A DNA stretch of 64,000 nucleotides from Anisakis pegreffii. Taxonomy: Eukaryota > Nematoda > Chromadorea > Rhabditida > Anisakidae. Shown here piece after piece: positions 13,733-26,587 of this stretch (position 1 is its first letter; every line of letters begins with the position of its first letter). The notes beneath the pieces are model-generated. The model searched no databases. It was not told the DNA's origin and saw only the letters and a program-made list of their open reading frames with translations. The DNA lies in NCBI GenBank assembly GCA_035041965.1, contig JAPYMA010000571.1, forward strand, positions 62,001 to 126,000, written 5' to 3'. The translations under genes and the position numbers were made by a program.

Positions 13733-14555
13733 ATGCCACGCAGACTGTACGTCAACACGGCAATACAATAACTTATTTTGTATTGCCCGTTCCATTCTAA
13801 ACTCTACAATTCTGTTAAAAACTGAACGGCCTCGTAGGCGATTCATGAACCACAAAGAAAATGTTCATGAAACTGAGAAATCGAATGCAGAGAGCTAGTT
13901 AATTCTGGTGTGTCAACCACCTCGGGAATAGCATTCGATGAGAAATGATGACTAAAATGAAGGGCTCCGTCGAGATGTTCTGCTTATAAAGCATCTGCGG
14001 TTAGCCTATAACATCCGATGGTCTTCCAGTAATACAACTTCTAGAATCTAGATGGAATTTTTACAGATACTTCTTAGTTTTCATGGGACTATTGGTGAGC
14101 ATTCAGAGTTTTGCCTGGGTCCGAGAGTGTGTGCTTTGTTGATTACCGTGCGTTTCATCCACTCCTATCTGTTTGTATTGTTAGGCAGCTTTCAGTCTTC
14201 CTTCGAAAACTTCCTGAAATTCCTAAATATCTGTTTATTTAAGAAATGCAATTTTTGAAATTTCGACTCTGTCCACATCGTCCCTCACAACATAAATATT
14301 TATTCAACTGTAACTTTTTTCGTAACGTTTGTCTTCTGCTAAATCCTGATTTTTTTGCTGTGCACATGTTTGAAAATATTATTCGATCGATTTCTTATTT
14401 CAAATATATCTCTACAGCTCAATTATTTCGATTTGGAGTATTTTCCATATTTTATTCTCTTTTTGTTTCAGTGCCAATTTAAAGTGTTTACTTTTATTGT
14501 TGAATTTGTAACTTTCACTCGATACCAATATATGACTTATTTAATCAGTATCAAA
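13733..14555. other. Intergenic, no feature seen
   Basis: AT-rich sequence between the compound element and the direct repeat at 14.56 kb. It contains plus-strand open frames of up to 78 codons rich in Phe, Leu and Ser. These have no start context, splice-phase partners or family motif, and I treat them as chance. Confidence 0.4.
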
Positions 14556-14559
14556 TATG

Positions 14560-14655
14560 GGCTCTGGAAGCTTTCTGAAAGCTTTTAGATCCAGTGCCTA
14601 CCTTTAGTAGCTCTTGTATGTTTCAACCGCCCACTAGTAGGAGAATGTGAAAAAA
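14560..14655 (+). repeat. Diverged direct repeat, copy 1
   Basis: A block of about 95 bases running from ggaagctttctgaaagcttt through cctacctttagtagctcttg to aaaatgaaacccata. It recurs in the same orientation at about 15358-15455 with substitutions and short indels. The roughly 700-base space between the copies has no gene. The pair could be relics of a long-terminal-repeat or solo repeat arrangement, but no protein-coding remnant supports that. Confidence 0.6.
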
Positions 14656-15357
14656 TGAAACCCATATTCGATACTTATACTGTTTTCATTACTTGAATAC
14701 TTTGAAGTTTTGTAAAATTTTCAGCTGTACGACTTTCTGTTCAATAAATTATGCTTGCACGCTCGCTCATGCAAAGGAATTTTTTTCTGTTGTACATTTC
14801 GCAAAACTTTCAGTGCTTTTCCATAAGGTTCTTGTCACGAAACAATGGTATGATTCCTCGTGGAACAGATCATATGACTAAAGTGAACAATGACTGAAAT
14901 TAGAAATGTTATTTGCATTTAGAGTGCGATACGTCAGCTAAATTCAACAAGAACTTTTTTTTGAAAAAAAGATGATGTTATGATGGGGAATACTTTTAAT
15001 GAAACAACACCGAAGAACAAAAATTGCGATAGAACTTAACAATAAATTAATTTAGTGAAGATAAGCATAACATTGTTCAGAACAGAGTAATACAACCGAC
15101 CTAGCAGTACCACCGTATAAAAATTCGAACCCAAAAGAAACAAAACAACACCACCGGTATGTGATGCGACCAAAAACCATTTTGAAATTAAACATCAAAA
15201 CAATACTCCACTGGCATTAATATCAATGTTGCAGCTGCTAAACAATATTAATCACAATAGTAACACAGAAAGCTCAACATGTTTTGCACATTAATTCACA
15301 CTAAAAAAGATGACCAAATGGAAGCTTTAAACGAAGCAAAAAAAACCCTTTTCTTGA

Positions 15358-15455
15358 AACCTCCTGAAAGCTTCCAGATCCAACGCCTACCTTCAATAGC
15401 TCTTATATGTTTTAACTAACCACAAGTAGCAAAAGCATAAAAAAATGAAACCCAT
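15358..15455 (+). repeat. Diverged direct repeat, copy 2
   Basis: Second copy of the block at 14560-14655, same orientation. It shares gaaagcttccagatccaacg, a cctacctt-aatagctctta segment and aaaaaatgaaacccata. It lies about 270 bases past the 3' end of the minus-strand AsnRS gene. Confidence 0.6.
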
Positions 15456-15729
15456 AAGCAGTAATCAACATTTCGTAACGTTTCGTTTCACATGACCACA
15501 TTTCTCTTCTTTTGTTTCACATGAACATTGAATTGTTTCCAAAAATGCGATCACATCCCTCTCACACACGTTAAATCAATGTCAAAAGGAAAACAACAAA
15601 TTCGTAGTGCTACTCAAATAAATAAATTTGATTAAACACAGAGTGTAAGATGAATATGATGCCGGTAAGTTGAATGAATTCTTAAAGCGAATGTTCCAAA
15701 CAGATAACGAACTGATCACAACTGCCTGA

Positions 15730-18700
15730 TCATGGAGCACAACGGCCGATGTAACGCGGGTACAGGCACACATCCCTGATGTGATTCGTGTTCGTTAACC
15801 AACAAACGAATCTCTCCAATCCCAGTCCATAACCACCGTGTGGACATGTTCCATATTTGCGCTGATCAATATACCAATAGTACGGCTTTGGATCTATTTT
15901 CGCTCCTTCGAACGCTTTCATTAGTTCATCTTCCTGAAAAAACCATCGAATAATTGATCAAATTCAACTGCTAGCGCAAAGAAATATGTTCTCGGAAAGA
16001 GGCGACGAAAAAAGTTGGTATTGGACGGTCTCAACAGGCAGCAGAATCTATGAGACGTGTCAAATGTACCAAAATAAGAGAACTAAAAAGGTTGAATAAT
16101 GCAGAACTTTGCATCCCAACTTGCAAAAAAAAAAACATTTGAACGTTTGAAAACGTCATCTGAAATCCGAACGTATTGTCTAATCGTAAACATCATGACA
16201 GAAATGAAAATGATGATAGTGACCCATAAGTGTGGTAGTGCTAATGAAAATAACCGCAATGAACTGGAAACAAGCGTAACCAAAACAAATAAATAAACTC
16301 GCCAACCTTCCACAACCTCATACTACCCCCAACAATCTCTCCAACAGTCGGCATCAAGAGATCAACTGATTCCGTTAAGCTATTATCCTCCGCATCACGT
16401 TGCATATAAAATGCTTTGATGCCAGCTGGGAAACGGTTCAGGAAAATCGGCTGCAAAACAACATTTTAAAACAATGGGATCCACTCATTAACATAATAAT
16501 TCTCTCTCATTTCCATACAATTTTCTGCACATCCTATTTCAAGAGCGCCACCCACAACAGATTAAACTGAACCTTGTTAATGGTGTCGTTCATCTGTCGT
16601 TCCGCTGCCTCAGCAATATCTTCACCATACTCAAACGTTTTATTGAATTCGTTCTTCACATCATGCTCTTGCAGCCATTTGATAGCGTCACTATAGCGCA
16701 TACGCATGAATGGACGTTGCGGCGGAGCGAACTTCTGAAATTCCACCAAAAAACTGACGAATCGCTCTGAAGCGGGCGGGACTGAGAAATATACTGAATA
16801 TATTGTAAGATGAATCAAAGAAAGACTAAAATAGTCGCATACCGGATTGAGATAGTAGATCATTTCTTTGGTGACAGGATCAGCCATCAAACGATCTACT
16901 GTATCGCAAACCAGCGCCTCTATTTTATCCATCAATTCATCAAACGTCAAGAACGCACACTCGGCTTCCACGTGTTGATATTCGGCCAAATGTCGACGTG
17001 TTCGTGATTTCTCGGCTCTAAACACGCCAATGAAATTCATTCAATCAAACAACAACCATTCATCTCACTACACTAATCATTTTCACCAGCTTTCTTTAAC
17101 TGTGCTCTATCAACTACCTGACCTGTATCAATCAAATAACATGATCCTGCAATTCACTTACACACCAGATGCTTTCACATAATTGTCACTTCATCAACTG
17201 CATCACCATATCAAATAACGAAGGCAGCAATGAGAAACTAACAATAAGCAAGAAATCAAAGCAACAGTAATAACCTGTACGATTGAGCAATACAGTAAAC
17301 ATCACCCATTGTTGGAATACACGTTTCTAGATAGAGTTGTGATGACTGTGTCAAATACGCCGGTTCACCGAAATAATCCAACGAGAATAATGTGGAGCCA
17401 CCTTCTACCTTTAAATAAATTACTGATACGTTACAACCTCTATGAAGACACCAAAATACCGTTATCGAATTCGATTCAAACAAATCATCACTTGTTCGGA
17501 TGGTCGAATGATGAACGCAAACAACAATGACATGCTGATTGATGCAGCAATAAAAAATATTTTAAAAAAAGAATTCATTAATAGCAATTTAAATATATCA
17601 CTTCACTACCAATAACATTTCGATTCAATACGCTCCTGGTTCCATATCTTGTCAGGCTGAATGGAAGGAAGAAAAACTTGTACGAATAAGGAATAGATTA
17701 AGAATTGAAAGTTAAACTTTAATGAGCTATGGAACGAGTGAATGAGTGATAAGGATGGAGTTCGTTTGCGCCACTAACCTGCGTTTGCACAAGGGTTGGT
17801 GGAGCCACTTCAGTGTAACCAGCATCGTGGAAATGTTCACGCATGGCACGTATCACTGCGGCACGAACACGCAGAATACGGCAAGTGTTCTCGCCTCGAA
17901 TCACCAAATGACGATTGTCCATCTTCTTATCCACACCAGCCTCTTCATTCAGTACGCAATCGATTCCTAAAACGAATCAACCAAATGCTCTTCAATTCGT
18001 CGCATTTCTATTGAGTATTACTTGGCTTACTAATTGTAAGTCGCAGCCAACACCGTTGGTCGCCATTATCGCTGATAATTTTCTTATAATTACTTGTTGC
18101 TGTTGCAATGAATAATATAATTTCAAAGAAACAACCCCACATGATCCATTGCATCGAAAAAAAGTTTACATATTATAACTTACCACCAGGTGGTGCACTG
18201 CCAATGAGTTCCCAATAATCAGCGATCAGTTCATAGCCTCCAGGAGCCGTCTGGCCTTCGGGAACTTTTTTAATTATGCCGTAAACGACGACCGAACTCT
18301 CAGTATTCAACGTAACAGCTTCATAGGTTTGACACTGAAATATTATCGCATAATTCGGATTCGAAATTGTTCAAATGAGAAAAGATAGTTCACTGGGAAG
18401 TAACCACTTTTTGAATCACTTTCATTCAATAATAATTTTCTTCGGAGCGCAACAAGAGGTAATCTAAACAAAAACTCACTCAACAATAATCATGATCACT
18501 AAAATTTAATGAACAGCAATTACCGTACCAGTTTCTCGCTCAAAACCGTTTGAAGGTAGCCGCAACCGTCACGAAGTACGATGAACATCAACGCTTTGCC
18601 TTAAATCCAAACATATCCCCTTCTGCATATTTTCAGAGCAACATTATCAACAGATTCATTCACTGAATAATAACACTTACTAAAATATAATAACATTTCC

Positions 18701-19689
18701 AACAATACTATTTACAACTTTCAAAAGTAATCAGAAACGAGTTAAAAGAATAAGCAAAAAAGAAACGAAACTGGAAAAAATATTGAAGCGAACAACCTTG
18801 ACGTCTTAGACGATGAACCCATCCTCTGACGCAGACACGTTTTGAGCAGTGTTTTTCTGCGTCACGTATGCGAATCAACGTTGCCGGGGCTGCATCAGCA
18901 GGTACTTCAATGTGAATTTTTTTGGCCTCTTCCAACAATTGCGCAGTGGCTTCTTCGAGTTCTTGTGCCGCCTGAAAAACCGGTAAAAATGAATTTTGTT
19001 GCATCTTTCTTATAAGGCTTTCATGAAACTGTCCATGGAATTTCAAAAGTAACCCGACATTCAAACCCGAAACTTTACAAAAATGAGATGCTAGTTTATA
19101 AAAAATCCCAGTGTTGTTTTCAAACGAACGAACAAACACGGAAGATCAAACACAATCCACGAACCTTTTCCTTTTCATCAGCCTTTTTCAATTTTCTCAA
19201 TTCTTGTTCGTATTTTTTCTGATTTTTCTTCAGCGCTGTTTTGGAGGCTGGCTCCCAACTCTTTACACCCTCCTTTTCAATTCGAACAAAAAAGTCACCT
19301 TCTGCTGACTTTGTTATCAACATTGCTTGTAGTAATGTTCTGCAATACCAGGCAAACAATAAACTGAAGCACGCACAAATCTTTATGGGGTTTGTATTGA
19401 AGTTATGCGTGAATCAATTCCGAAATGACTTCAGGAAATAAAATAAAAAATAAACGAACGAAAAATATTGTTCTAAATAAGATTCGAGATAAAACGACTG
19501 AAAAATTCATGAGACTCCTACTATAAATAATAGGCACGGAAACAACTGCACCAATAATAAAACGACGAAGTAGTTGGGAATAAATTAGAGGAAACAATTA
19601 AACTCCTACTTGAGTGGTTTCTCTTCCGAGCCATCGTTTTCATCCGAGCCAGTTTCAGGACAAATATACATCTTTTGTGTTGGTGCCAT
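15730..19689 (-). CDS. nars-1: Cytosolic asparaginyl-tRNA synthetase, complete (11 exons, 552 aa)
   Basis: This class II enzyme attaches asparagine to tRNA-Asn using ATP in the cytosol. Exons on the minus strand: 19689-19610 (ATG at 19689), 19339-19165, 18971-18797, 18599-18529, 18334-18184, 17966-17779, 17408-17275, 17017-16843, 16734-16573, 16450-16307 and 15933-15730 (stop TGA). They sum to 1659 bases with every phase matching. The length is very close to filarial AsnRS (about 548 aa). The N-terminus has the nematode/animal appended domain ([15 protein letters not shown]) with a lysine-rich charged helix. An OB-fold anticodon domain follows ([15 protein letters not shown]). The catalytic core shows class II motif 2 ([15 protein letters not shown]), [14 protein letters not shown] and motif 3 (GGYGLGLER). 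The C-terminus [13 protein letters not shown] is typical. Several donors are GTT rather than GTA. In filariae this protein is a known immunodominant antigen; that is family knowledge, not something visible here. Confidence 0.97.
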
Positions 19690-20060
19690 TATTCACCTTG
19701 AGCTTTCAGAACGCTCACACAAACCAGAACTGAAAAACAATTCCAGCAACAACATTACGACACGTTTCTTTGCGCGGAATTAATATTGAGCACCGTTCTT
19801 TTAAACTGCAACTCGCAAACCGTTTTATCGATACCAATCAACCTCAGCCGCCTAAAATTCGCCTAAAAACCTCACTAAGAATGGTGTAATTATTCTACTC
19901 AGAAACGAACAATATATAATTGGATGAAGAAAAATTTTAACATCGAACAAGACGTTCACATGGCACTGCTGCATATTTCTGATGCTACACGCACGCATGC
20001 ACTTATTTATGTTAACTTCACGCGCACACATTGTTTTCTATACAGAAAATACAGCTGACA
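19690..20060. promoter_or_regulatory. Upstream region of the AsnRS gene
   Basis: This is the 5' flank of the minus-strand synthetase gene. The ATG is preceded in mRNA sense by ggtgaata, and an acceptor-like stretch that could accept a spliced leader is possible but not clear. No TATA box or other defined site can be named with confidence. Confidence 0.25.
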
Positions 20061-20066
20061 ACTCAC

Positions 20067-20360
20067 TCATCTTCTCTCTCTTAAGTCATCTCTTACTACT
20101 AGTACATTTGCATTTGCATAGCTACAGTGGAGAATTTAACGGGCTCTACTATGAATTGTATGCAGCAGTAGAACTCTGAATTCATTTTTTTTCCCTCATG
20201 ATTCATCTCCTCTTGTCTTAAAATGAGTAAATTTGCATAGCTACAATGGAGAATTTGACTAGCTCTAATGAAAACACATACGATCTTCTCTCTTATAACT
20301 CATCTCCTTTCAGTACGTTAACATGGCCACAGTGGAGAATTTGACGGGCTCCAATACAAT
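20067..20360 (+). repeat. Three diverged tandem repeat units (~100 bp)
   Basis: A unit consisting of a pyrimidine-rich part (cttctctct...catctc) followed by a core like tagctacagtggagaattt and then gggctct occurs three times, with cores near 20119, 20236 and 20322. Copies differ by several substitutions, so it is an old, short tandem array. It lies upstream of nothing recognisable. Confidence 0.65.
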
Positions 20361-21189
20361 ACTTCCCTTTCATACCTTTTCTTTTCTTTCATACCTTTTT
20401 AAGGAAAATCTGAACGGCTTTACTTTTCAACGCCTTATGAACAGTCAACTGTCACTTACATTGCGCATTCTTTCCCTTTCTCTTTCATGCTATCTTCATT
20501 GCACTATCTACATCCGTCTCTAACCAATCGCTCATCGTATATAAACATTTCAGTGGCTTATATGAACGAATAACATTATAACATGAAACTCGGTACGGAA
20601 GATCATTGTGCAGATGAGAGTTCAGTGAATCAAACTGTAAACGTTCAAGGATCAAGAAGCAAGTGATCGTTGACCACTCTAAATTGTAAAAGATATTCAA
20701 ATATCAGCATGCGAAACACTCACGAATTATTACGACAACGCATTTACCTACCTGATTGAAGAGGGTAGGGATATGATAAATTAAAAGGACCAGAATCTAA
20801 GATAGCCGATCAGCTGCTAGATTCAGTGTCTTCACTTCAGGTCAATGGCCACCTCCTTTTATAGCATTACGAACGGAAATTGCACAATCAATCGTACCCC
20901 CACATACTATGACGAGTGTTCGCCATGCAATTGTTGCACAACCACCGTAATGAAGTGCAACATTTCGTTTCAAATTCCTCATTTCAAAACGCTCACAATT
21001 TCACTCCATCACAAATATACTGCACATTCTGATACGGTCACCGTATTCGGTCTATTCATATCACCTCAAATATGTGGCACACTATTAGGTATGGAATGCC
21101 AAAAGTCAACAGTAAATCGACTTTCCACGGTTTTGTCCATTAGCAAGCTCCAAAATCGACAGACTGCACCATACAAGAGATCACTTGTA

Positions 21190-22232
21190 GAATTTATTTA
21201 TTTAATCAGCAACTCCAACTCATTACGAGTTTATGCCTCTCTATTATCACCAATATCACTTAAATTACATTCTTCGTTCTTTGGCATCCTTATTTCTGCG
21301 ATAATAGCGTTGGGAATAGGGTTTGCGAAATCACGACCTTTTACTGATCCCGGGATCGAGTTTTGATTCCGGGGTTATCCCGGGATCGAACAATTTTTGA
21401 AATATCGATGCGGGACACGTTTAAACACATTTTTTTGAACCAATTTGTTCATTATTAATCAGAAAGGAGTTAATTCAACAAATTATTGAACAAATCCGGG
21501 AAACCAGATTATTCAGATTCAAATTAATATTTCATATGATGATGCCAATGATCATGCCGCAAGGGCATACTGCATTTTCTATGCTAATCGTAAGGCATCT
21601 TGTCATCTCGGCTCTAACAATAAACTAATAAAAGTACACTTACATGTGAATGTGAAATTCTTGATTCTCAAACACCTATTTGCAATGCTCCAAGACCATT
21701 TCTCGTTGCTCTTGGTTCTCATTAGAAAATGTGATTATCTCCGTTAGTCTTAGAAATGCACCCAGATGAGCGTGATATAAATCAATGAAGAGCAGAATAA
21801 TCAGTTGAATATTCAATGAAATGTTACGCAAAAGTTCATCGAGCTGTCGTTGATCATGTCATTAGTCCAACTTGCGTCTATTTTCTTAGTGATTCATCAA
21901 TGACAGAGGGCAAACAGCAAAGATGACTGCACATGAATGAGATGGGAATGGTTAAGGCTTGTTTTAAGATGGGCATACAATCAAAATTCACACAAATTGA
22001 CCTGTTTTATCAAATCCCGAGATCCCGGGATTTTTCAAAACTTAAATCCTGGGGTCGGGATCAGAACTGAAGTGCCGGGATCCCGGGATCTTGTGCAAAC
22101 CTTAGTTGGGAATCATCTATCTTCATGAAATTCTAACTCTGATTATTGATTTGGCAAGCACAGAGGTTTTGGGCTACTCTCCATCCCATATTGCCCAATG
22201 ATTTCTAGGGAGAGGGACTTAAGAGGAGCCCG
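21190..22232 (+). repeat. Dispersed repeat R1, copy 1, split by an insertion
   Basis: The left half (about 21190-21316, containing gcctctctattatcaccaat) and right half (22105-22232, containing gatttctagggagaggga) together match the uninterrupted copy at about 53036-53246. A left-half-only copy is at about 37629-37745 in an intron of the REEP-MSP gene. The element has no visible coding capacity. The split is explained by the MITE inserted at 21317-22104. Confidence 0.75.
21317..22104. mobile_element. hAT-like MITE, 788 bp, with 8-bp target duplication
   Basis: The ends are TAGGGTTTGCGAAATC at the left and, reversed, TAAGGTTTGCACAAGATC at the right. GTTGGGAA flanks both sides (21309-21316 and 22105-22112). 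The uninterrupted repeat copy at 53 kb provides a near-empty site. Both subterminal zones carry several copies of the palindrome gatcccgggatc or variants, as expected for subterminal transposase-binding repeats. The interior has no transposase frame, so the element is non-autonomous. Confidence 0.85.
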
Positions 22233-25200
22233 AAAACACATTCCGATTAATCGATTGAACATTCGTCCAACGATTGCTCTGAGTTGCTGTATGGAACAAC
22301 CAACATTCTGCATACTGCAAACAACAGTAGTGAATCAATCTTTGAGTATCATTAATAAAAAATTAACGTAACCGAATAGATCCACAGTATTCGGCGTAAC
22401 AAACATTCCACAACATTCCAAGCAATAACCAATGCATGTTGCCATAAATAATTTGCCGAATTAAAGACAGAGCCGAATACCAATCCATTAAACAATCGCA
22501 ACACTGAAGAACACTTTGCCGATCGCATAGAGCCATCGGCAAACCAATCGCCCAGTGTCCAAACAATACAACCCATCGTTTGTACAACGAATTATGGAAA
22601 AATTATCGTCCACCTACAAGAGGTCATAAATTCACCCATGATAAATTGATGGTTTTGCATTTTCAATCGTTCAAACCAGATTTTGCCCGATTTTAAGAGG
22701 ACACTTATGGAGAATGTCAGAGGTCAAGAGATTTACTAACAATTTTTTAAAATTTTTCTCAAGAATACATTATTTGGGAATCAAAGACTGAGAGAATATT
22801 GTGCTGTATTGCATAATGTTTTTATGATAAGGTCACCTTTTAACAAACCAAGGACTTAAGTTTCAAAAAGAGTCCTCTAGATTCATGCGTTGGTGATGTC
22901 CATGCATTTCAACTAATTTATATGTTATCCGAAATTCAAACATTTCAGCCAATATCCTTCAGATTACCATTAATAATGTGGAGTTTCATAAAAAAGAAAT
23001 GAGTCAATAAGATTCTTGAATTAAGCTCGCTCTTGATTTATTTCGATCTTTCCTTCAATCTGATCTACTGGTTACTGTGAATGTCCTTTCCTTCACTTAG
23101 CGAATAAATTGTCCTTTGATACAAGTTATGAGCATTCTCCATTGCTGATAGAGGTCGAAATGATCGTATCAATAAAGATTTGCCTCTCAAATCTTGGAAG
23201 GTTCACTCGTTGACATCTTACTGATTGTGTGAAGACATTTTTAATCTAGTTAGGGTTGTTTTTTGTGTGAACAAAAAAATCTTCGATGAGAACAAAAACA
23301 TTTATAAATAAACGATTGTTTGCAGGTGCAATGAAAAAAACGGTAAACATGTGGTGCGATTGAAATGAAATGGTCATTTGAGTGAATACTGGAATAACAC
23401 AACAAAGTGGTCCCTATATAAGATCTTAACAACAGAAATGGGTATAGGTGATTTCCCCATGGAGTATGCACCTCATGCGCCATCCTATACAATGATTAGT
23501 CTTAAATTACTTCAGCTCATATCCCAAATCGCTTCCAGCTTTTTCGTTGTGTCGTTGTCGTGTCGTCTTTTTCACAGCTCCTTTTCTTCATTGACTTAGC
23601 TCAGCGATGGATGGATCCACCCTCTGAAGGCATTATTCATTCATTCCAATGCCATTTTCTTTATGCTTTAACGGCATGATATTTTTATTGCCTTTCAAAT
23701 AAGTGAGTGTATTACATATTGATGTGTACTTATGGATTGCGCTAAATAATTCATTTAATTTATTCGATATTGATTTGAGTCATCGCTATTTTCACGAACC
23801 AACGTAATGCTAATATTTATGCGGCGATTCATCTTCCGTTGAATCTTCTTCCGCATCTCGCTCGTCTTCATTTGTTATTCGTTTGCTGAAGTAATTTATT
23901 GCACTGGACTGTTGTGATGTACGTTCTGTGTTGATCTCTGGAGAATAATTTCATACAGTGGTTGAGTTTATTTTCATGCAGCTTTTCCGTTAAATTCTAT
24001 TTTTGCAATGTTCTGATTCTGAGTTTGTTTCATTCGTCTTAACAATCGGTAAATGTGCTATGTTAATGGGAACTTGGACAGAACGATGCTTTTAAGTGCA
24101 TTGTTCAATTCGAATCATTTCCTCAAAAGTGTTGATACTCTTATAGCGCTGACCGAAAATTCAAAGAATAATCCAACTCTATCATCAACAATCGCTCTAG
24201 ATTACTTTTCCTTTATTCTTGTCTCATTTTCACTTGGAATATTCAGCTATAAACATTCTTTTCAGTCTTCGATCATCAAATTAAATGCGAAGAAGTCCGA
24301 TATTTTACAAGTTTTACTTATCCGATTGAATGTCTATAGTTTTTCCCTCAAAATAATGCACTTTTTATGTCCGCAGTTAGATTCGGATTCACAATTTCAT
24401 TTCAAAGTGTTTGTAAAGTGCCAATATATATCTGTTTGATTTGTGCAAATGCAACTGCCAATCAAAATATGTGAATGTGGAATTATTTTAAAATGAAATT
24501 TTTTTCTAATTCTGAGTGACTCTTTGCTCTGTAACACTCAACCAATGAAGCAGTGCTCTTGTCAGCTTTCATCTTGTTTAAGCAACGAATTTAAATATGA
24601 TAACATGAAATGTGCAGCAGACTTTAGTATCTTTGATATTCCAACACAGAGGGAATATATTCATGCAAAGGTTTTTTTCGGGAGACGGAGGTGTATGCTT
24701 CTAGTGGACTAATATTATGATAAGATTACTGTGCAACAGAAGTGCAATGATGGCAGAATTTAGATGTGTCCTCTCGGTTGGACACATCTTAATTTCGAAA
24801 TTTTTTGAAGCGAATGATTTGTCTACTGAAAAATGATCAGATTTGATTTGTCTACTGAAAAAATTTCGGATTTTATGATGCGATTTGAAAGTGTTGCTGC
24901 TGCTGTCAAATAAAGCAGAGAAAATTGTGCAGTGAATAAACTGTCACTTACAAATGTTTGAATGCGTTATTGCTTATCACTTCAGCGTTTGATGACAAAA
25001 GTACACACAAATGCTTTTGAGAGGTGTTTTTTTTTTTGGTGAATCAAATGAACGCACATTTTGAAAGCTTTCAAGGCACTTCACAATTCAAAAATCGATT
25101 CCAAAATATTCTTTTGCCTCATTCAAAATGAAGTTTTCTTCAGAAACAACACGAAAAAATTCCTCTGAATTTGTGTTTTTGCATCATTTTGTGACGCACA

Positions 25201-26180
25201 AAAATAGACTATTGGTTACTTGACGACTTCGATGCAAGTAATCAATAGTCTTACGGGAGCAATTTTGCTTGGACTGAATGAGAGTTTTACGACGCAACTG
25301 GAAGAAAGTGTATGAAAACGATTGCTTATGGAACAAACTTCCTGCTAAGTTTTCAGCGAATTCAGCAGTCACTACGATAAGACGTAATAATTGTGAATAA
25401 CAATTTGTGGTGTTTTGAAGTTGGGCGTTATTTCGGTTGATTCAACGAAGCGAGAAAAATCGAAAATATTTGACGACAAATTTCTCATCAGTAATTTCTG
25501 AATGTGTCACATGTCCCGGGAGTGGAACTGATTCGTTACCGTACCCTTCGTCTTCTACAAAATATTCCCTTTGATGTCCTCTATGAACTTTCATAACATC
25601 TCCTTGATTATTTCACATCAAGCAGTTGTGATATTAATGCCAGCCAACGGCCGGTCGTCTATCTCACGCATGGCTGACAATAATTTAAATTGCACTTTCC
25701 AACGATCCACTCGAATAATCCAGATATTATTTGTTCATCTTCCACACAAGTTCTGTCAGTTTCGTTATTGAAATTTTGTTGTCGTTATGAAGATCGTGCA
25801 CAAAATCAATTAGGATCGATGAGTACAATTAAAAATGATTAGATGTTGAGATAAAAATGAGCAACGATGTTACATGCTCCGGTAGTGGACGTAGTAATAA
25901 TTGTAACGTGATGCGAAGCAATTAATAGATGTCTATTAAGGTTAATGTTGGCACTAAGGTTGGGACTATACGAGCATTCTCGTGGGTACCCGTCGGAATA
26001 GATCATTTTCAGTGTTTTACGTGCCATTTAATAAACATTTTTTCGACGTATGATGAAGTGTTGTGTTGAGAATTGAACACAGCAATAGGTCTTTTTGAAT
26101 GATATGCTGCCAGAAGCATTGACTCATCCATGCTAGCAGCCATTCCCTCGATGTTTTGTTGAAATCTAATCCTGTCAAAC
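22233..26180. other. Gene-poor stretch; no convincing gene
   Basis: Open frames of 60-130 codons occur on both strands, the longest at 24053-24439 (plus, 128 codons, Leu/Ser/Phe-rich, with a possible hydrophobic stretch SFILVSFSLGIF). None shows a family motif or phase-matched splice partners. A perfect 10-bp hairpin is noted separately at 24762-24789, followed near 24817-24865 by a duplicated gatttgtctactgaaaaa. The 5' exons of the potassium channel gene could lie in the last part of this stretch. Confidence 0.4.
24762..24789. repeat. Short perfect hairpin
   Basis: agatgtgtcc, an 8-base loop, then ggacacatct: a perfect 10-bp stem. There is no T-run that would make it a terminator (and this is a eukaryotic genome), and no gene around it. 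It may be a remnant of a small inverted-repeat element. Confidence 0.4.
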
Positions 26181-26587
26181 TAGTGTTTGAACGAGATCTC
26201 GGTAATACCGAATAGCCATATTAGAAAAGCGATACCGATCTTGGGATTCGTGATGTCGATATTCACGGTATTTGCGGTATTCATACCAGAAGTCATTTTA
26301 AGTGAATTTGGTAGTATACCCATCACGGTTGGAGCGTGATACGAACCCAATTTTGTTTTTGGTTGTATTTTTTGTTAAATTTTTTGAACTTTGGTGAGTG
26401 GTTTGTAAGATGAATTGGTTTCTGAATGATTACGAACATATTGGCTCAAAAAGAATGTGTTGAACAAGTCGCATTTCTATATTGCAAAAGTTGCTTTTCA
26501 ATAGCGGTATCGTATCGTTATTAAAAAAGGTTCCGGTTATAATATCGATCTCGGTATTGAGAAAATGCTCGATATGTTGCAAACACT
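26181..26587. mobile_element. MITE-like element with TAGTGTTTG ends and GGTAT/ATACC subterminal repeats
   Basis: The left end is TAGTGTTTGAACGAGATC; the right end, reversed, is TAGTGTTTGCAACATATCGAG. Between them are many variants of cggtat and ataccg in both orientations. This is the same architecture as the other elements in the window but with a different subterminal motif, so it is a separate family. The flanking 8-mers (tgtcaaac and tctcgaat) do not match, so no target duplication is claimed. Confidence 0.6.

Noticed and set aside
12217..13739. Several overlapping open frames of about 100 codons rich in Arg, Ser, Asp and Pro
   Set aside because: They are translations of the palindromic subterminal repeats (TTCGGTCGG/CCGAC) and occur on both strands at once.
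14560..15455. Possible LTR retrotransposon bounded by the direct repeats
   Set aside because: Only about 700 bases lie between the repeats; no gag/pol remnant, primer-binding site or polypurine tract was identified.
20845..21366. A 173-codon plus-strand open frame, the longest in the window
   Set aside because: Its last part runs through repeat R1 and ends inside the inserted MITE; no family motif, and the composition is repeat-like.
22352..22587. Two overlapping 74-codon minus-strand frames, Trp- and Leu-rich
   Set aside because: Two frames of the same DNA are equally open, with no motif; treated as chance.
24053..24439. 128-codon plus-strand frame with a hydrophobic stretch
   Set aside because: No splice partners, no recognisable family, Leu/Phe/Ser-rich as expected from AT-rich noncoding DNA.
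24762..24789. Bacterial-type terminator
   Set aside because: The genome is eukaryotic, there is no T-run and no adjacent gene.
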